Source: Candidatus Thorarchaeota archaeon
Lineage (GTDB): Archaea; Asgardarchaeota; Thorarchaeia; Thorarchaeales; Thorarchaeaceae
Assembly (NCBI GenBank): GCA_016841005.1
Contig: JAEORG010000264.1
Span: forward strand, 1 to 34,899
Direction: 5' to 3'
DNA: 34,899 nt
Part shown: in pieces, positions 1 to 7,604 of the stretch
Numbering within the stretch: the first letter of the stretch is position 1
Layout of the letters: each line of letters opens with the position of its first letter
Position numbers and translations under genes: made by a program
The notes under the pieces: generated by a model
The model's database searches: none
What the model saw: only the letters and a program-made list of their open reading frames with translations
Told to the model about the DNA's origin: nothing

Positions 1-290
1 AGAAGCTGGAATTCGAAGCTGATAATCAGTTGGCTGTTAAAGAGCTTCAGCAAATTCGTGAAGAGGCAATAGAAAAATTCGATGTTACTGATGTTTCGAT
101 AGTACATAGGACTGGTGTCCTACTACCTAGTGAGAATATTGTGATTATAGCTGTTGGTGCAGCTCACAGAAATCAGGCCTTCAATGGATGTCGATATGCT
201 ATTGAAGAATTGAAAAAACGGGCAATGATTTGGAAGAAAGAACACCTTGAAGACAAGAGCTACTGGGTAGGTGAACAGACGAATGAGTGA
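1..290 (+). CDS. moaE: Molybdopterin synthase catalytic subunit MoaE (5' truncated)
   Basis: The reading frame is open from base 3, so the gene begins upstream of the window. About 95 C-terminal residues are present. MoaE is the large subunit of molybdopterin synthase: with thiocarboxylated MoaD it puts the dithiolene sulfurs onto cyclic pyranopterin monophosphate. Visible family motifs are VHRTG, VGAAHR, the CRYAIEELK helix and the conserved IWKKEH lysine region, ending with the usual YWVG. It overlaps the next gene (moaC) by 8 bases and so is the first visible gene of a cofactor operon. A TTG at 30 is not the start, because the conserved KLEFEA stretch precedes it. Confidence 0.93.
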   Translation, partial: KLEFEADNQLAVKELQQIREEAIEKFDVTDVSIVHRTGVLLPSENIVIIAVGAAHRNQAFNGCRYAIEELKKRAMIWKKEHLEDKSYWVGEQTNE

Positions 291-735
291 AGATCCAATA
301 CGTATGGTGGATGTAACTTCAAAGCCAATTTCAAGCAGAAAAGCAGAAGCTACTGGTGAAGTCATCCTACAACCATCAACAATCAAAATGATTCGAGATG
401 GTACAACAAAGAAGGGAAGTGTCTTAGCTGTATCAGAAATTGCTGGTATTCAAGCCGCAAAAAAGACAGCGGATATCATCCCCTTATGTCATCAGATACC
501 TCTCTCTTCAGTTCAACTGACCTATAATTTTCTAGAGGATCGTGTTCGTGCTACATGTGAAGTAAGTGCTAACTATACTACAGGTGTTGAGATGGAAGCA
601 CTTGTTGGAGTCACCGCGGCATTGTTGTCAATATGGGACATGGTCAAATATCTGGAGAAAGATTCTGAAGGTCAATATCAAGTGGCAAGATTAGAAGGCA
701 TACGCGTCACAAGGAAGGTAAAGGAGTCGCTCTAA
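283..735 (+). CDS. moaC: Cyclic pyranopterin monophosphate synthase accessory protein MoaC
   Basis: MoaC converts the MoaA product (3',8-cyclo-7,8-dihydro-GTP) to cyclic pyranopterin monophosphate, the first stable intermediate of molybdenum and tungsten cofactor synthesis. The protein has the family landmarks in order: MVDVTSKP at the N-terminus, SEIAGIQAAKKTADIIPLCH (active-site His) near residue 60, and TGVEMEALVGV near residue 110. At about 150 residues it is normal length. I chose the ATG at 283, which has GGTAGGTG about 10 bases upstream; a GTG at 271 in the same frame would add four residues. The start overlaps moaE, and the stop overlaps the moaB start in TAATG. Confidence 0.95.
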   Translation: MSEDPIRMVDVTSKPISSRKAEATGEVILQPSTIKMIRDGTTKKGSVLAVSEIAGIQAAKKTADIIPLCHQIPLSSVQLTYNFLEDRVRATCEVSANYTTGVEMEALVGVTAALLSIWDMVKYLEKDSEGQYQVARLEGIRVTRKVKESL

Positions 736-1235
736 TGCCAGAAGAACATAGACGTGACCAGAAAATAAAGGTAGGTTTTGCAATTCTCACAACAAGCGAT
801 AGTCGGACAATGGAAGATGATGAAACTGGTAAGATTGCCAAGACTCTAATCACATCAGAAGGCCATGAGATTGTTGAGTATGACATTGTAAAGAATAAGA
901 AAGAAGATATCTCAGAAAGAATTGATACATACGTCAAGAATTCAGACATCAGAGTGATTATCACAAGTGGAGGTACTGGTGTAGGTTCCAGAGACTTAAC
1001 TGTGAAGACACTGATTCCCAGATTTGAGAAACTTCTTGTGGGCTTTGGAGAGCTTTTTCGTAGAATCAGTTATGACGAAATAGGAATTGCTGGAATCTAT
1101 AGTCAAGCATCTGCAGGATTGATTGGAAATACAGTAGTTTTTTGCCTTCCAGGTTCAAAGAATGCAGTGAAGACAGCTCTCAATGAGATTGTACTTCCTG
1201 GAATTGGACACCTTATTTGGGAGATAGACCGATGA
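735..1235 (+). CDS. moaB: MoaB/Mog-type molybdopterin-binding protein
   Basis: A MoaB/Mog family protein, the G-domain protein that binds molybdopterin and, in archaea, adenylates it before metal insertion. The signature IITSGGTGVGSRDLT lies near residue 75 and the FCLPGSKNAVKTAL loop near residue 135, both typical of molybdopterin-binding folds. Length (166 residues) is normal. Its ATG shares a base with the moaC stop, and its own stop overlaps the moeA start in ATGA, so translational coupling is likely. MoaB and MogA are hard to tell apart by sequence; MoaB is the usual archaeal form. Confidence 0.93.
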   Translation: MPEEHRRDQKIKVGFAILTTSDSRTMEDDETGKIAKTLITSEGHEIVEYDIVKNKKEDISERIDTYVKNSDIRVIITSGGTGVGSRDLTVKTLIPRFEKLLVGFGELFRRISYDEIGIAGIYSQASAGLIGNTVVFCLPGSKNAVKTALNEIVLPGIGHLIWEIDR

Positions 1236-2446
1236 AGAAAATGGACCCGTTCAAACTTCTTGTATCACAAGAGGAAGCAGAAAGTCTGCTTCTGGATAAT
1301 TGTACTCCAACGGAGAAAACACAACACATTGATCTCAGTGATGCATCTGGTCGAGTGTTAGCTGTGGATATTAAAGCTGATAGAAACGTCCCTCCCTTTG
1401 ATAGGTCTGCAATGGATGGTTATGCTGTAATTGCTGAGGATACCGTTGAAGCTCAGGATGCTGAGGTTTCTCTAACACTGAGTGGTGTAATTCATGCAGG
1501 AGAGGTTGCAGAAATTCCTGTGACAAGAGGTAATTGCCTACAGATTGCTACAGGGTCTCCGATGCCTGATGGCGCCGACGCTGTAGTAATGGTTGAATAT
1601 ACTGAAGAGAGAAATAATAAGATCTTGATTACTCGACCTGTCTATCCTGGAGCAAATGTATCCAAAGCAGGCGAAGATATCAAAATAGATGAAGTTGTCC
1701 TATCACAAGGAAGTTTATTGACTCCTGCAAGAGTAGGAACTATTGCTGCTCTTGGGATGACTCATGTCGAAGTCTATAATAGACCACAGATTGCAGTAAT
1801 CCCAACAGGTAGAGAAGTAGTATCCCCAGGTGAGTCTCTAAAGCCCGGTCATATATATGATGTGAACTCATTCACTCTAGAATCTATTCTGAATGCAAAT
1901 GGAGGAAAAGTAACGCGGTTATCTGTAGTTACTGATGAAAAAGAAGCCCTTACCCAGGCAATTGAATCGAGTTTGGATTATGATATGATTGTTCTCTCGG
2001 GAGGAAGCTCAGTTGGTGAGAAAGATCTATTGGCTGGAATTCTTGAGAAAATGGGTGAAGTTCTCTTTCATGGTGTTCAAATCAAACCAGGAAAGCCAAC
2101 GCTCTTTGGAGTTGTTCAAGGAACACCTGTTATAGGAATGCCTGGGTATCCCACGTCATGCCTAAGTAATGCCTATGTCTTCCTCATCCCAGCTGTGCGA
2201 AAGATGGCAAGACTTCCCACACTTACAGAACGAACTGTTTCTGCAAAATTGGGTAAAAGAATAGTATCATCTTCAGGTAGGAAACAATTTCTCACAGTTC
2301 GCATTGAAAACGGGATAGCCTATCCTGTCTACAAACATTCTGGTGCTATCACAAGTATGGCAAACGCTGATGGCTACATTATCCTTCCAATAAACCTTGA
2401 TGTAATTGAGGAAGGTGAAACAGTTCAAGTGACCATGTTCGAATAA
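1232..2446 (+). CDS. moeA: Molybdopterin molybdenumtransferase MoeA
   Basis: MoeA inserts molybdate (or tungstate) into adenylated molybdopterin. Key blocks are PPFDRSAMDGYAV near residue 50, the GSPMPDGADAVVMVE block near 110, LSGGSSVGEKD (molybdopterin-binding loop) near 255, IKPGKPTLFG, and GMPGYPTSCLSNAYVF near 305. A C-terminal beta-barrel domain IV follows. Length (404 residues) is normal for a stand-alone MoeA without the PBP-like fusion seen in some archaea. The ATG at 1232 gives the ATGA overlap with moaB and has GGGAG seven to eight bases upstream; an in-frame TTG at 1217 is less likely. Confidence 0.95.
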   Translation: MKKMDPFKLLVSQEEAESLLLDNCTPTEKTQHIDLSDASGRVLAVDIKADRNVPPFDRSAMDGYAVIAEDTVEAQDAEVSLTLSGVIHAGEVAEIPVTRGNCLQIATGSPMPDGADAVVMVEYTEERNNKILITRPVYPGANVSKAGEDIKIDEVVLSQGSLLTPARVGTIAALGMTHVEVYNRPQIAVIPTGREVVSPGESLKPGHIYDVNSFTLESILNANGGKVTRLSVVTDEKEALTQAIESSLDYDMIVLSGGSSVGEKDLLAGILEKMGEVLFHGVQIKPGKPTLFGVVQGTPVIGMPGYPTSCLSNAYVFLIPAVRKMARLPTLTERTVSAKLGKRIVSSSGRKQFLTVRIENGIAYPVYKHSGAITSMANADGYIILPINLDVIEEGETVQVTMFE

Positions 2447-2463
2447 TAATGAGGTTCTGACAA

Positions 2464-3492
2464 ATGATGAAGGATTCCAAGTTTCCTGAAAGGTATTCGC
2501 GAATGTTAGCTCTCCGCGATTTTGATGAAGATGACTTGGATGATATTAGGAATACGACAATTTCCGTAGTAGGTGCTGGAGGTCTAGGAAGTCCAATTCT
2601 TATCCTTCTCACATCAATTGGATTTGGAAGGATACGCATCATAGATCGAGATATTGTTGACCTTTCGAACCTTCAACGCCAAACAATCTATAACACTCAA
2701 GATATTGGAAAACCGAAGGTTGATGCAGCTGTAGAGAACTTATCTAAATTGAACCCTGAGGTTATCCTTGACCCAATTGCAGCAACCCTTCGGTATGATA
2801 ATGCCATAGACCTATTGAAAGGATCTGATATTGTAATTGACGGTCTTGATTCTATGGAAGCGAGACGTGCAGTGAATGCTGCATGTCAGAAACTGGGTAT
2901 TCCATACATCTATGCTGGTGCGTTGGAATATTATGGAAATGTTTCAACGTTTATTCCCAATCAAACTGGGTGCCTTCATTGTTTAGTGGGCGATATGCAA
3001 GATGACCCAGAGGCTACATGTGCAAATGTGGGAGTGTCCTCCCCAATTCTTTCAATGGTGGCATCGGTTGAAGTTCGAGAAGCTGTATTATTGGCTACGA
3101 AAAAACCACCTCGTCTTGCTGGAAAATTAATGTATCTCGATATCGATACCCTGAGTTTCGAAACTTTCGAGATCAGTAGAATGGAAGATTGTCCTATTTG
3201 TGGGAAACATAAGCAACCAGATGTCAACAGAATAAGTGAGATTAATGTAACAATGGTCTGTTCAGGAAGTTTTAGTATATCCCCTCCAGATTTTCTCTCA
3301 TTGGATTTTGATAAAATTGAGGTTAAATTTGCGAATAAGTATCACATTACTCGTAGGCTTCGATCACTGATTCTTGAAAATGGTGAAGGTGTCAAAATAA
3401 CTCTGATGAGTAGAGGGAATGCAGTTGTTGAAGGTGTGCAAACAGCAGAAGATGCTACTTCTTATTACACAGAAATAGTATCAATCATGTAA
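2464..3492 (+). CDS. ThiF/MoeB/HesA-family E1-like adenylyltransferase with extra C-terminal domain
   Basis: An E1-like enzyme. By its place in the operon it should adenylate the MoaD C-terminus for sulfur transfer. Visible are the nucleotide loop VGAGGLGSPI near residue 36, the ERYSRM entry motif, DIVDLSNLQRQ, DGLDSMEARR, and a zinc site made of CLHC (near 170) and CPIC (near 243). ATCANVGV resembles the region around the conserved cysteine. About 90 residues follow the zinc site; their ITLMSRGNAVVEGVQTAEDA pattern resembles a small beta-rich domain found at the end of some prokaryotic MoeB/HesA proteins. There is no rhodanese domain. GAGG lies eight bases before the ATG. The 3' end overlaps the convergent regulator by 8 bases. 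An E1 for another ubiquitin-like protein cannot be excluded. Confidence 0.9.
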   Translation: MMKDSKFPERYSRMLALRDFDEDDLDDIRNTTISVVGAGGLGSPILILLTSIGFGRIRIIDRDIVDLSNLQRQTIYNTQDIGKPKVDAAVENLSKLNPEVILDPIAATLRYDNAIDLLKGSDIVIDGLDSMEARRAVNAACQKLGIPYIYAGALEYYGNVSTFIPNQTGCLHCLVGDMQDDPEATCANVGVSSPILSMVASVEVREAVLLATKKPPRLAGKLMYLDIDTLSFETFEISRMEDCPICGKHKQPDVNRISEINVTMVCSGSFSISPPDFLSLDFDKIEVKFANKYHITRRLRSLILENGEGVKITLMSRGNAVVEGVQTAEDATSYYTEIVSIM

Positions 3493-4150
3493 GGAGTCGT
3501 TTCACGTCTTTTTGAAAATCTGGTAGATCCAAAAGCACTCCAAGATGTCCGAGAAAACTAGCAATACTCTTGAATTCATTCATCCCAATCTTTACCATAT
3601 ATTCTGCAAGCTTCTCATCTTTTGCCAATTTCTGAAGTAGTTGCTTTACAGTCTTATCTCGTGTCGAGTAGTACTTGGTCATTAGTTCTTTAAATTCTTC
3701 CATTCTTTCCTCAGGGATTTCAAAAAATCTTAATACAAGACGGGACGTATCATGAATATCTTCTTTTCCTTCCTTTGTTTCATACCATCTCGGTCCTTTA
3801 TCCTCTTCTTCTTGAGTAAAGACCATTGCTGTGCGGCAATACAATTTCTCAGTCATACGACTGTCTGTAGGCTTTCTATGTCCCGCAACTTTAACTAGCC
3901 CCGCATCCTCCAATGCATCCATGTATCTATAGATAGTCTTGATAGTTTTTGTATAATCTTTCTTTGGGGTATCCCAGAAGAGAGAATGGATTTCTTTTAC
4001 AGTCAGATTCTTTGTGGTGAGTTCTCGAAGAATGTCAATGTGTTCTATCGCTAATTTCATCTGCTCTTTTGTTAGAATCTTCACCAGATCGGGTTTCATT
4101 GTCACAAAGTCTTCATATTCTGGGTTTCCTGACTCACTCACAATTACCAC
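3485..4150 (-). CDS. Winged-helix transcriptional regulator
   Basis: A probable DNA-binding regulator of 221 residues. Residues of about 38 to 95 form a winged helix: IDILRELTTKNLTVKEIHSL, a recognition helix around TIKTIYRYMDALEDAGLVKV, then a wing. The C-terminal half is charged and helical (RMEEFKELMTKYYSTRDK) and may be a dimerisation domain. I cannot assign a named subfamily. The proposed start is GTG with AAGGTCAG upstream; an in-frame ATG 17 codons in (4099) is the alternative. It is divergent from the esterase gene and may control it, because related TGTCAA motifs sit at both promoters. Confidence 0.75.
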   Translation of the reverse strand: MVIVSESGNPEYEDFVTMKPDLVKILTKEQMKLAIEHIDILRELTTKNLTVKEIHSLFWDTPKKDYTKTIKTIYRYMDALEDAGLVKVAGHRKPTDSRMTEKLYCRTAMVFTQEEEDKGPRWYETKEGKEDIHDTSRLVLRFFEIPEERMEEFKELMTKYYSTRDKTVKQLLQKLAKDEKLAEYMVKIGMNEFKSIASFLGHLGVLLDLPDFQKDVKRLLT

Positions 4151-4170
4151 CTTCTGACCTTGTATTTAGT

Positions 4171-4263
4171 TTGTCAAGTATGCTATATCAAGTTAGTCTT
4201 ACCAATGACGCTAACAGTAATTTTAATATCATAATATGTCAACTATTCTCATTAGATGTCAAC
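4171..4263. promoter_or_regulatory. Divergent promoter region with repeated TGTCAA motifs
   Basis: Candidate TATA boxes are TTTTAATA at 4221-4228 for the rightward esterase and, on the minus strand, GATATAGC near 4182-4189 for the leftward regulator. The octamer ATGTCAAC occurs twice, at 4236-4243 and 4256-4263. These are exactly 20 bp apart, about two helical turns, and flank the expected start of the esterase transcript. A related TTGTCAAG at 4171-4178 lies between the minus-strand TATA and the regulator start. A shared operator is an inference from position and repetition. Confidence 0.4.
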
Positions 4264-4277
4264 GGTGGACATTTAAA

Positions 4278-5360
4278 ATGAATGATTGTATAATAAAATG
4301 TGAGAAACTAACTATCTCAAGTACACATCTTGACGATGACCGGAAGTACGTCGTATATTTACCATATGGATATGAACAATCAGAAGAAAGGTACTCTATA
4401 CTACTTGTAGTCAATGCAAATTACGATGCATATTTTGCACACGCAGCATCAGTTGTCCAGCTTCTCTCATCAAGTGGGCGAATTCCTCCCATGATTGTTG
4501 TTGGAATTCATACAGATGATCATGCAATTGACTTCTTCCCAGTTCCTCATCCAAGGATTCCAAACAGTGGACAAGCAGACAATTTTCTGAGGTTTGTAAC
4601 AGATGAATTTCTACCTTTAATCAATCGAACCTATAGAACCAACGATTTTAGAATTCTGTACGGTCAATCAAATGGTGGTATGTTTACTGTATACTCTCTC
4701 TTGAAGAATCCTGATTCCTTCAATGCTTACATTGCAGGAAGTCCCATGCTTGGATGGTGTGCAGAAGTATTCATGGATATGGGGAAGGAATTGTTCTCTT
4801 CAGGAAAAACATTGAATCATTTCCTATACATGGAGTATGGAGAAAATGATTACGAAAAAGTCATCACAACTGTTCCGGACTTTGCAAGACTATTAGGAGA
4901 ATCTAGATCCGAAAATTTTGTTTGGGCTTTTCGTAATATTATTAGTGAATCTCACGCTCCTATAACTACTCTCTACAACGGTCTTTCATTGATATTTCCT
5001 GAATGGCAGATTACAACAGAGCGAGGAATGATTGAAGGTCTAGAGGGCGTGGAACAATTCTACAAAGGTCTTTCAGAGAAATACGGTATTGATACAAGAA
5101 TTCCAGAAGAAGTCCTTTCAGATATTGGTGTGTCTTGGATCCTAAAAGAAAATCCGGAGAATGGTCGACCCTTTCTCGAAAAAATGATTGACATGTATCC
5201 CTTTTCAGAGGGAGGATATTATCTACTGGGCGTAGTCGAAGAAAGAGCGGAGCAGTATGATTTAGCCGCTGTGCTCTATAGAAAGAGTCTGGAGATAAAT
5301 CCAGAATTTCCCTCAGCAAGAGAGAAACTAAAGCACTTAGAGAATGAAGGCAAGATTTGA
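4278..5360 (+). CDS. Esterase D/Fes-type alpha/beta hydrolase with C-terminal TPR
   Basis: The first 270 residues match the putative esterase family (Pfam Esterase type: esterase D, Fes, mycolyltransferase). The nucleophile elbow is GQSNGG near residue 130, a likely acid lies in YGENDYEK near 188, and the likely catalytic histidine is in SESHAP near 225. The oxyanion strand region is YSILLVVNANYDAY. About 50 C-terminal residues form one or two TPR-like helical hairpins (EGGYYLLGVVEERAEQYDLA, LYRKSLEINPEFPSAREKLK). No signal peptide is visible, so it is probably cytoplasmic. I chose the ATG at 4278, preceded by GGTGG; an upstream in-frame ATG at 4236 lacks a ribosome site. The substrate is unknown. 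Confidence 0.85.
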   Translation: MNDCIIKCEKLTISSTHLDDDRKYVVYLPYGYEQSEERYSILLVVNANYDAYFAHAASVVQLLSSSGRIPPMIVVGIHTDDHAIDFFPVPHPRIPNSGQADNFLRFVTDEFLPLINRTYRTNDFRILYGQSNGGMFTVYSLLKNPDSFNAYIAGSPMLGWCAEVFMDMGKELFSSGKTLNHFLYMEYGENDYEKVITTVPDFARLLGESRSENFVWAFRNIISESHAPITTLYNGLSLIFPEWQITTERGMIEGLEGVEQFYKGLSEKYGIDTRIPEEVLSDIGVSWILKENPENGRPFLEKMIDMYPFSEGGYYLLGVVEERAEQYDLAAVLYRKSLEINPEFPSAREKLKHLENEGKI

Positions 5361-5393
5361 TACACTACTTGCAAGTAAGCGTTTAGGGTAATC

Positions 5394-5831
5394 CTACTCA
5401 TCTGCCCTTTCAAGATTTGTGAGAAGTCGTTGCAGGTAGGTTTCTAACTCATCAATCTCATCTGATGAAAATCCCTCATAGAATAAATCTGTCATCTCCC
5501 TTGAGACCCGATTGTATTTATCATGCATATTCTTAGCAGTGTCTGTAAGCCATACAAGAGTAACTCTTCGGTCTGAAGGATGGTTCTCTCGCATTACAAG
5601 TCCTATATCTTCGAGTCTATCAATGAGATCTGTTAAGGTTGATTTTCCAAGAGCTGTGCGTTTTGCTAGCTCTGATATCGGAATTCCATCTTCTTGCCAT
5701 AACGAGAAAATCACTCGACCCTGTCCTGGACCTATCTCAATATCATACTCTTTGAGTTTCATTGAGAATACTCTTGCGCTGAGATGGTGGATTTTTGCAA
5801 TTAGGAAACCACCTTGCCTTTGTTCACTCAT
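5394..5831 (-). CDS. MarR family transcriptional regulator
   Basis: A MarR-type winged helix of about 145 residues. The core is IGPGQGRVIFSLWQEDGIPI, then ELAKRTALGKSTLTDLIDRLE as the helix-turn-helix, then the wing VMRENHPSDRRVTLVWLTD, where the DRR is the family hallmark. Flanking helices form the dimer. I chose the ATG with GGAGAAG just upstream; an upstream extension of 15 codons reaches into the neighbour. Its start overlaps the stop of the PNPOx-fold gene in ATGA, so the two are co-transcribed. It probably represses its own operon through the inverted repeat ahead of the first gene. The ligand is unknown. Confidence 0.93.
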   Translation of the reverse strand: MSEQRQGGFLIAKIHHLSARVFSMKLKEYDIEIGPGQGRVIFSLWQEDGIPISELAKRTALGKSTLTDLIDRLEDIGLVMRENHPSDRRVTLVWLTDTAKNMHDKYNRVSREMTDLFYEGFSSDEIDELETYLQRLLTNLERADE

Positions 5832-6292
5832 TGTTCTTCTCCTATATCGAAACGATACGTATGATTTTGATTCCATCCTCTACCTATTTTCGGATACAAT
5901 CGAAGTACAGTATGATCTGGGTCATTATACCCGCTTGGATAATACCTCTCCCATCCATCATGCCATAGAAATTTCTTGAGTTCGTCATCATCAACAATCT
6001 CTATTTTGCCTCCCAACATAAGCCCCAGTGATTCCTCAGGAATTGTGTAGTAAACCGAAACATTGTGGTTTTGTCTGATATCGGCGACCTTGGTTGAGGA
6101 TGTATTAGTTGTGAATAAAACCATGAAGTCATTGCGATGTTCTTCGAACATAGGAATATACTTCGGATATTTTTCCCTATTTCTCAGATTAAACATACCC
6201 CTAGTCTGAGGTATACCCTCTTCATCTATCGTGGTCAGAATTGCAGCTTTTGCCCGCTCCATTAAGTTTAGCGCTATTACTTCGTCGTCCAA
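5828..6292 (-). CDS. Pyridoxamine 5'-phosphate oxidase-fold (general stress FMN-binding) protein
   Basis: A split beta-barrel protein of 154 residues resembling the general stress protein 26 / PNPOx-like family, whose members bind FMN or F420. Visible are AAILTTIDEEGIPQTRGMF at the N-terminus, FMVLFTTNTSSTKVADIRQN (cofactor phosphate region), and VSVYYTIPEESLGLMLGG. The substrate cannot be told from sequence. The start appears to be TTG, because GAGGT lies five bases upstream; an in-frame ATG ten codons later would remove the first helix. It leads the two-gene operon with MarR, which suggests a redox or drug-responsive role. Confidence 0.85.
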   Translation of the reverse strand: MDDEVIALNLMERAKAAILTTIDEEGIPQTRGMFNLRNREKYPKYIPMFEEHRNDFMVLFTTNTSSTKVADIRQNHNVSVYYTIPEESLGLMLGGKIEIVDDDELKKFLWHDGWERYYPSGYNDPDHTVLRLYPKIGRGWNQNHTYRFDIGEEQ

Positions 6293-6306
6293 TCATAGAC
6301 CTCAAT

Positions 6307-6346
6307 TAGTTCGTATATGAATATTTCGAATACGAACTATTTAATG
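6307..6346 (-). promoter_or_regulatory. Promoter with perfect 10-bp inverted-repeat operator for the PNPOx-marR operon
   Basis: TAGTTCGTAT at 6307-6316 and its exact reverse complement ATACGAACTA at 6330-6339 are separated by 13 bases. On the minus strand a TATA-like TTAAATA (6339-6345) abuts the upstream arm. The expected transcription start, about 25 bases on, falls near 6316 inside the dyad, and the TTG start is at 6292. A protein bound here would block TBP/TFB or polymerase. Dyads of this size are usual MarR targets, so autorepression by the downstream MarR is the simplest reading. Confidence 0.65.
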
Positions 6347-6386
6347 ATTCGCATAGACGCATTAATCAGGTAATTATAGCTGCGGA

Positions 6387-7604
6387 TTACATATACAGGG
6401 AGAGAGCGTCACGAGGTGTCGTTTTCATCATACGTAATGTCATCTTTCTCTTCACAGCCTTTTGCGTTAATAGACCACCAAGTGCAGCAGCAATAAGATA
6501 TCTAGCATAAGGATCATCTCTGAAGAAACGACAAATGGTTTCCATGTTCCTCCTACTTTTGTAAAAGAGGGAGGCAAGTGATTGGGTCACTTTGAGTTCA
6601 CTAATAATTTTCCTCTTACACTCCTTTTCGTACTCTTTGAGTAAAAGTGGATTTGTCTTCTCCACAGCCGACTGTATCGCTGATGCTGCAAGAATTCCTG
6701 ATTGAATTGCTTCAGGAATTCCCTCTCCTGTAAATGCATCAACGAGACCTGCTGCATCTCCTATCAAAAGCGCTCTGCCTTTCACGATTGTATCAGCCTG
6801 ATGTACAGGAAACCGAGCTGAAGTATCAGATAGAATCTTCGGATCTATCTCATATTCATCCTTGAATTTTGAATACCAGTTTGTATAGCCCGTTCTGATA
6901 TTGCTCACTTTGTCTAGTCTACAACAAGCTCCCAAGCTTAATACTGACTTCTTTGGGAAAGCCCAACAATATCCATGAGAAAATTCACCGAAGTATAGCA
7001 ATAGTAAGTCAGCATCATACCCACTAGGCTCTCCACAGATCTCTCGAACCCTGTTCTCCCCTACTTCTGCTTCTATTTCTATTGCTACACTTGCGGAACT
7101 AGGTTCCCATTTCTTGTAGAATCCCAACTGTCTTGCAACAAGACTATTGATACCATCTGCACCGATAACGTACCTGGAAGTGTAAGTACTCCCATCTATT
7201 GAGGTAACCGTGACAGATGATGTTTGTTCCTGAACATCGATTACTTCAACATTCTCTTTTACATCTGCACCTGCTTCTGCCGCTTTCTGCAATAGGAGTT
7301 GATCGAATCCTTCGCGCATTACAGTATGACCAGGTTTTGATCTATCTTCAGGTACACAGTCAACCCTATATCCTGCAGGAGCAAAAATGGAGAGGCCACT
7401 TATTTTACGATGATTAACTGAGGATAAATCAAAATCCAATAATTCCGAAACAGCAAAGCGGATTCCTCCCGCACACGGTTTTGTTCTTGGAAATTCATCC
7501 TTATCGAGAAGTAGTACATTCAATCCTACTTGTGCAATTCTTCTAGCTGCTGTAGATCCTGCTGGACCACCACCAACAATAATGACATCATATTCTACCA
7601 TCAT
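6387..7604 (-). CDS. Geranylgeranyl reductase family FAD-dependent oxidoreductase
   Basis: A 405-residue flavoprotein of the geranylgeranyl reductase family, which in archaea saturates the isoprenoid chains of membrane ether lipids. It has the N-terminal dinucleotide fold VIIVGGGPAGSTAA (residues 7-20), the family motif KPCAGG near 42, GADGINSLVA near 150, and GDAAGLVDAFTGEGIPEAI near 275, the second FAD-binding block. No membrane segment is evident. The first ATG shares a base with the stop of the upstream permease gene (TAATGATG), so translation is coupled. The family also includes reductases of other prenyl or quinone substrates, so the exact substrate is inferred. Confidence 0.9.
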   Translation of the reverse strand: MMVEYDVIIVGGGPAGSTAARRIAQVGLNVLLLDKDEFPRTKPCAGGIRFAVSELLDFDLSSVNHRKISGLSIFAPAGYRVDCVPEDRSKPGHTVMREGFDQLLLQKAAEAGADVKENVEVIDVQEQTSSVTVTSIDGSTYTSRYVIGADGINSLVARQLGFYKKWEPSSASVAIEIEAEVGENRVREICGEPSGYDADLLLLYFGEFSHGYCWAFPKKSVLSLGACCRLDKVSNIRTGYTNWYSKFKDEYEIDPKILSDTSARFPVHQADTIVKGRALLIGDAAGLVDAFTGEGIPEAIQSGILAASAIQSAVEKTNPLLLKEYEKECKRKIISELKVTQSLASLFYKSRRNMETICRFFRDDPYARYLIAAALGGLLTQKAVKRKMTLRMMKTTPRDALSLYM

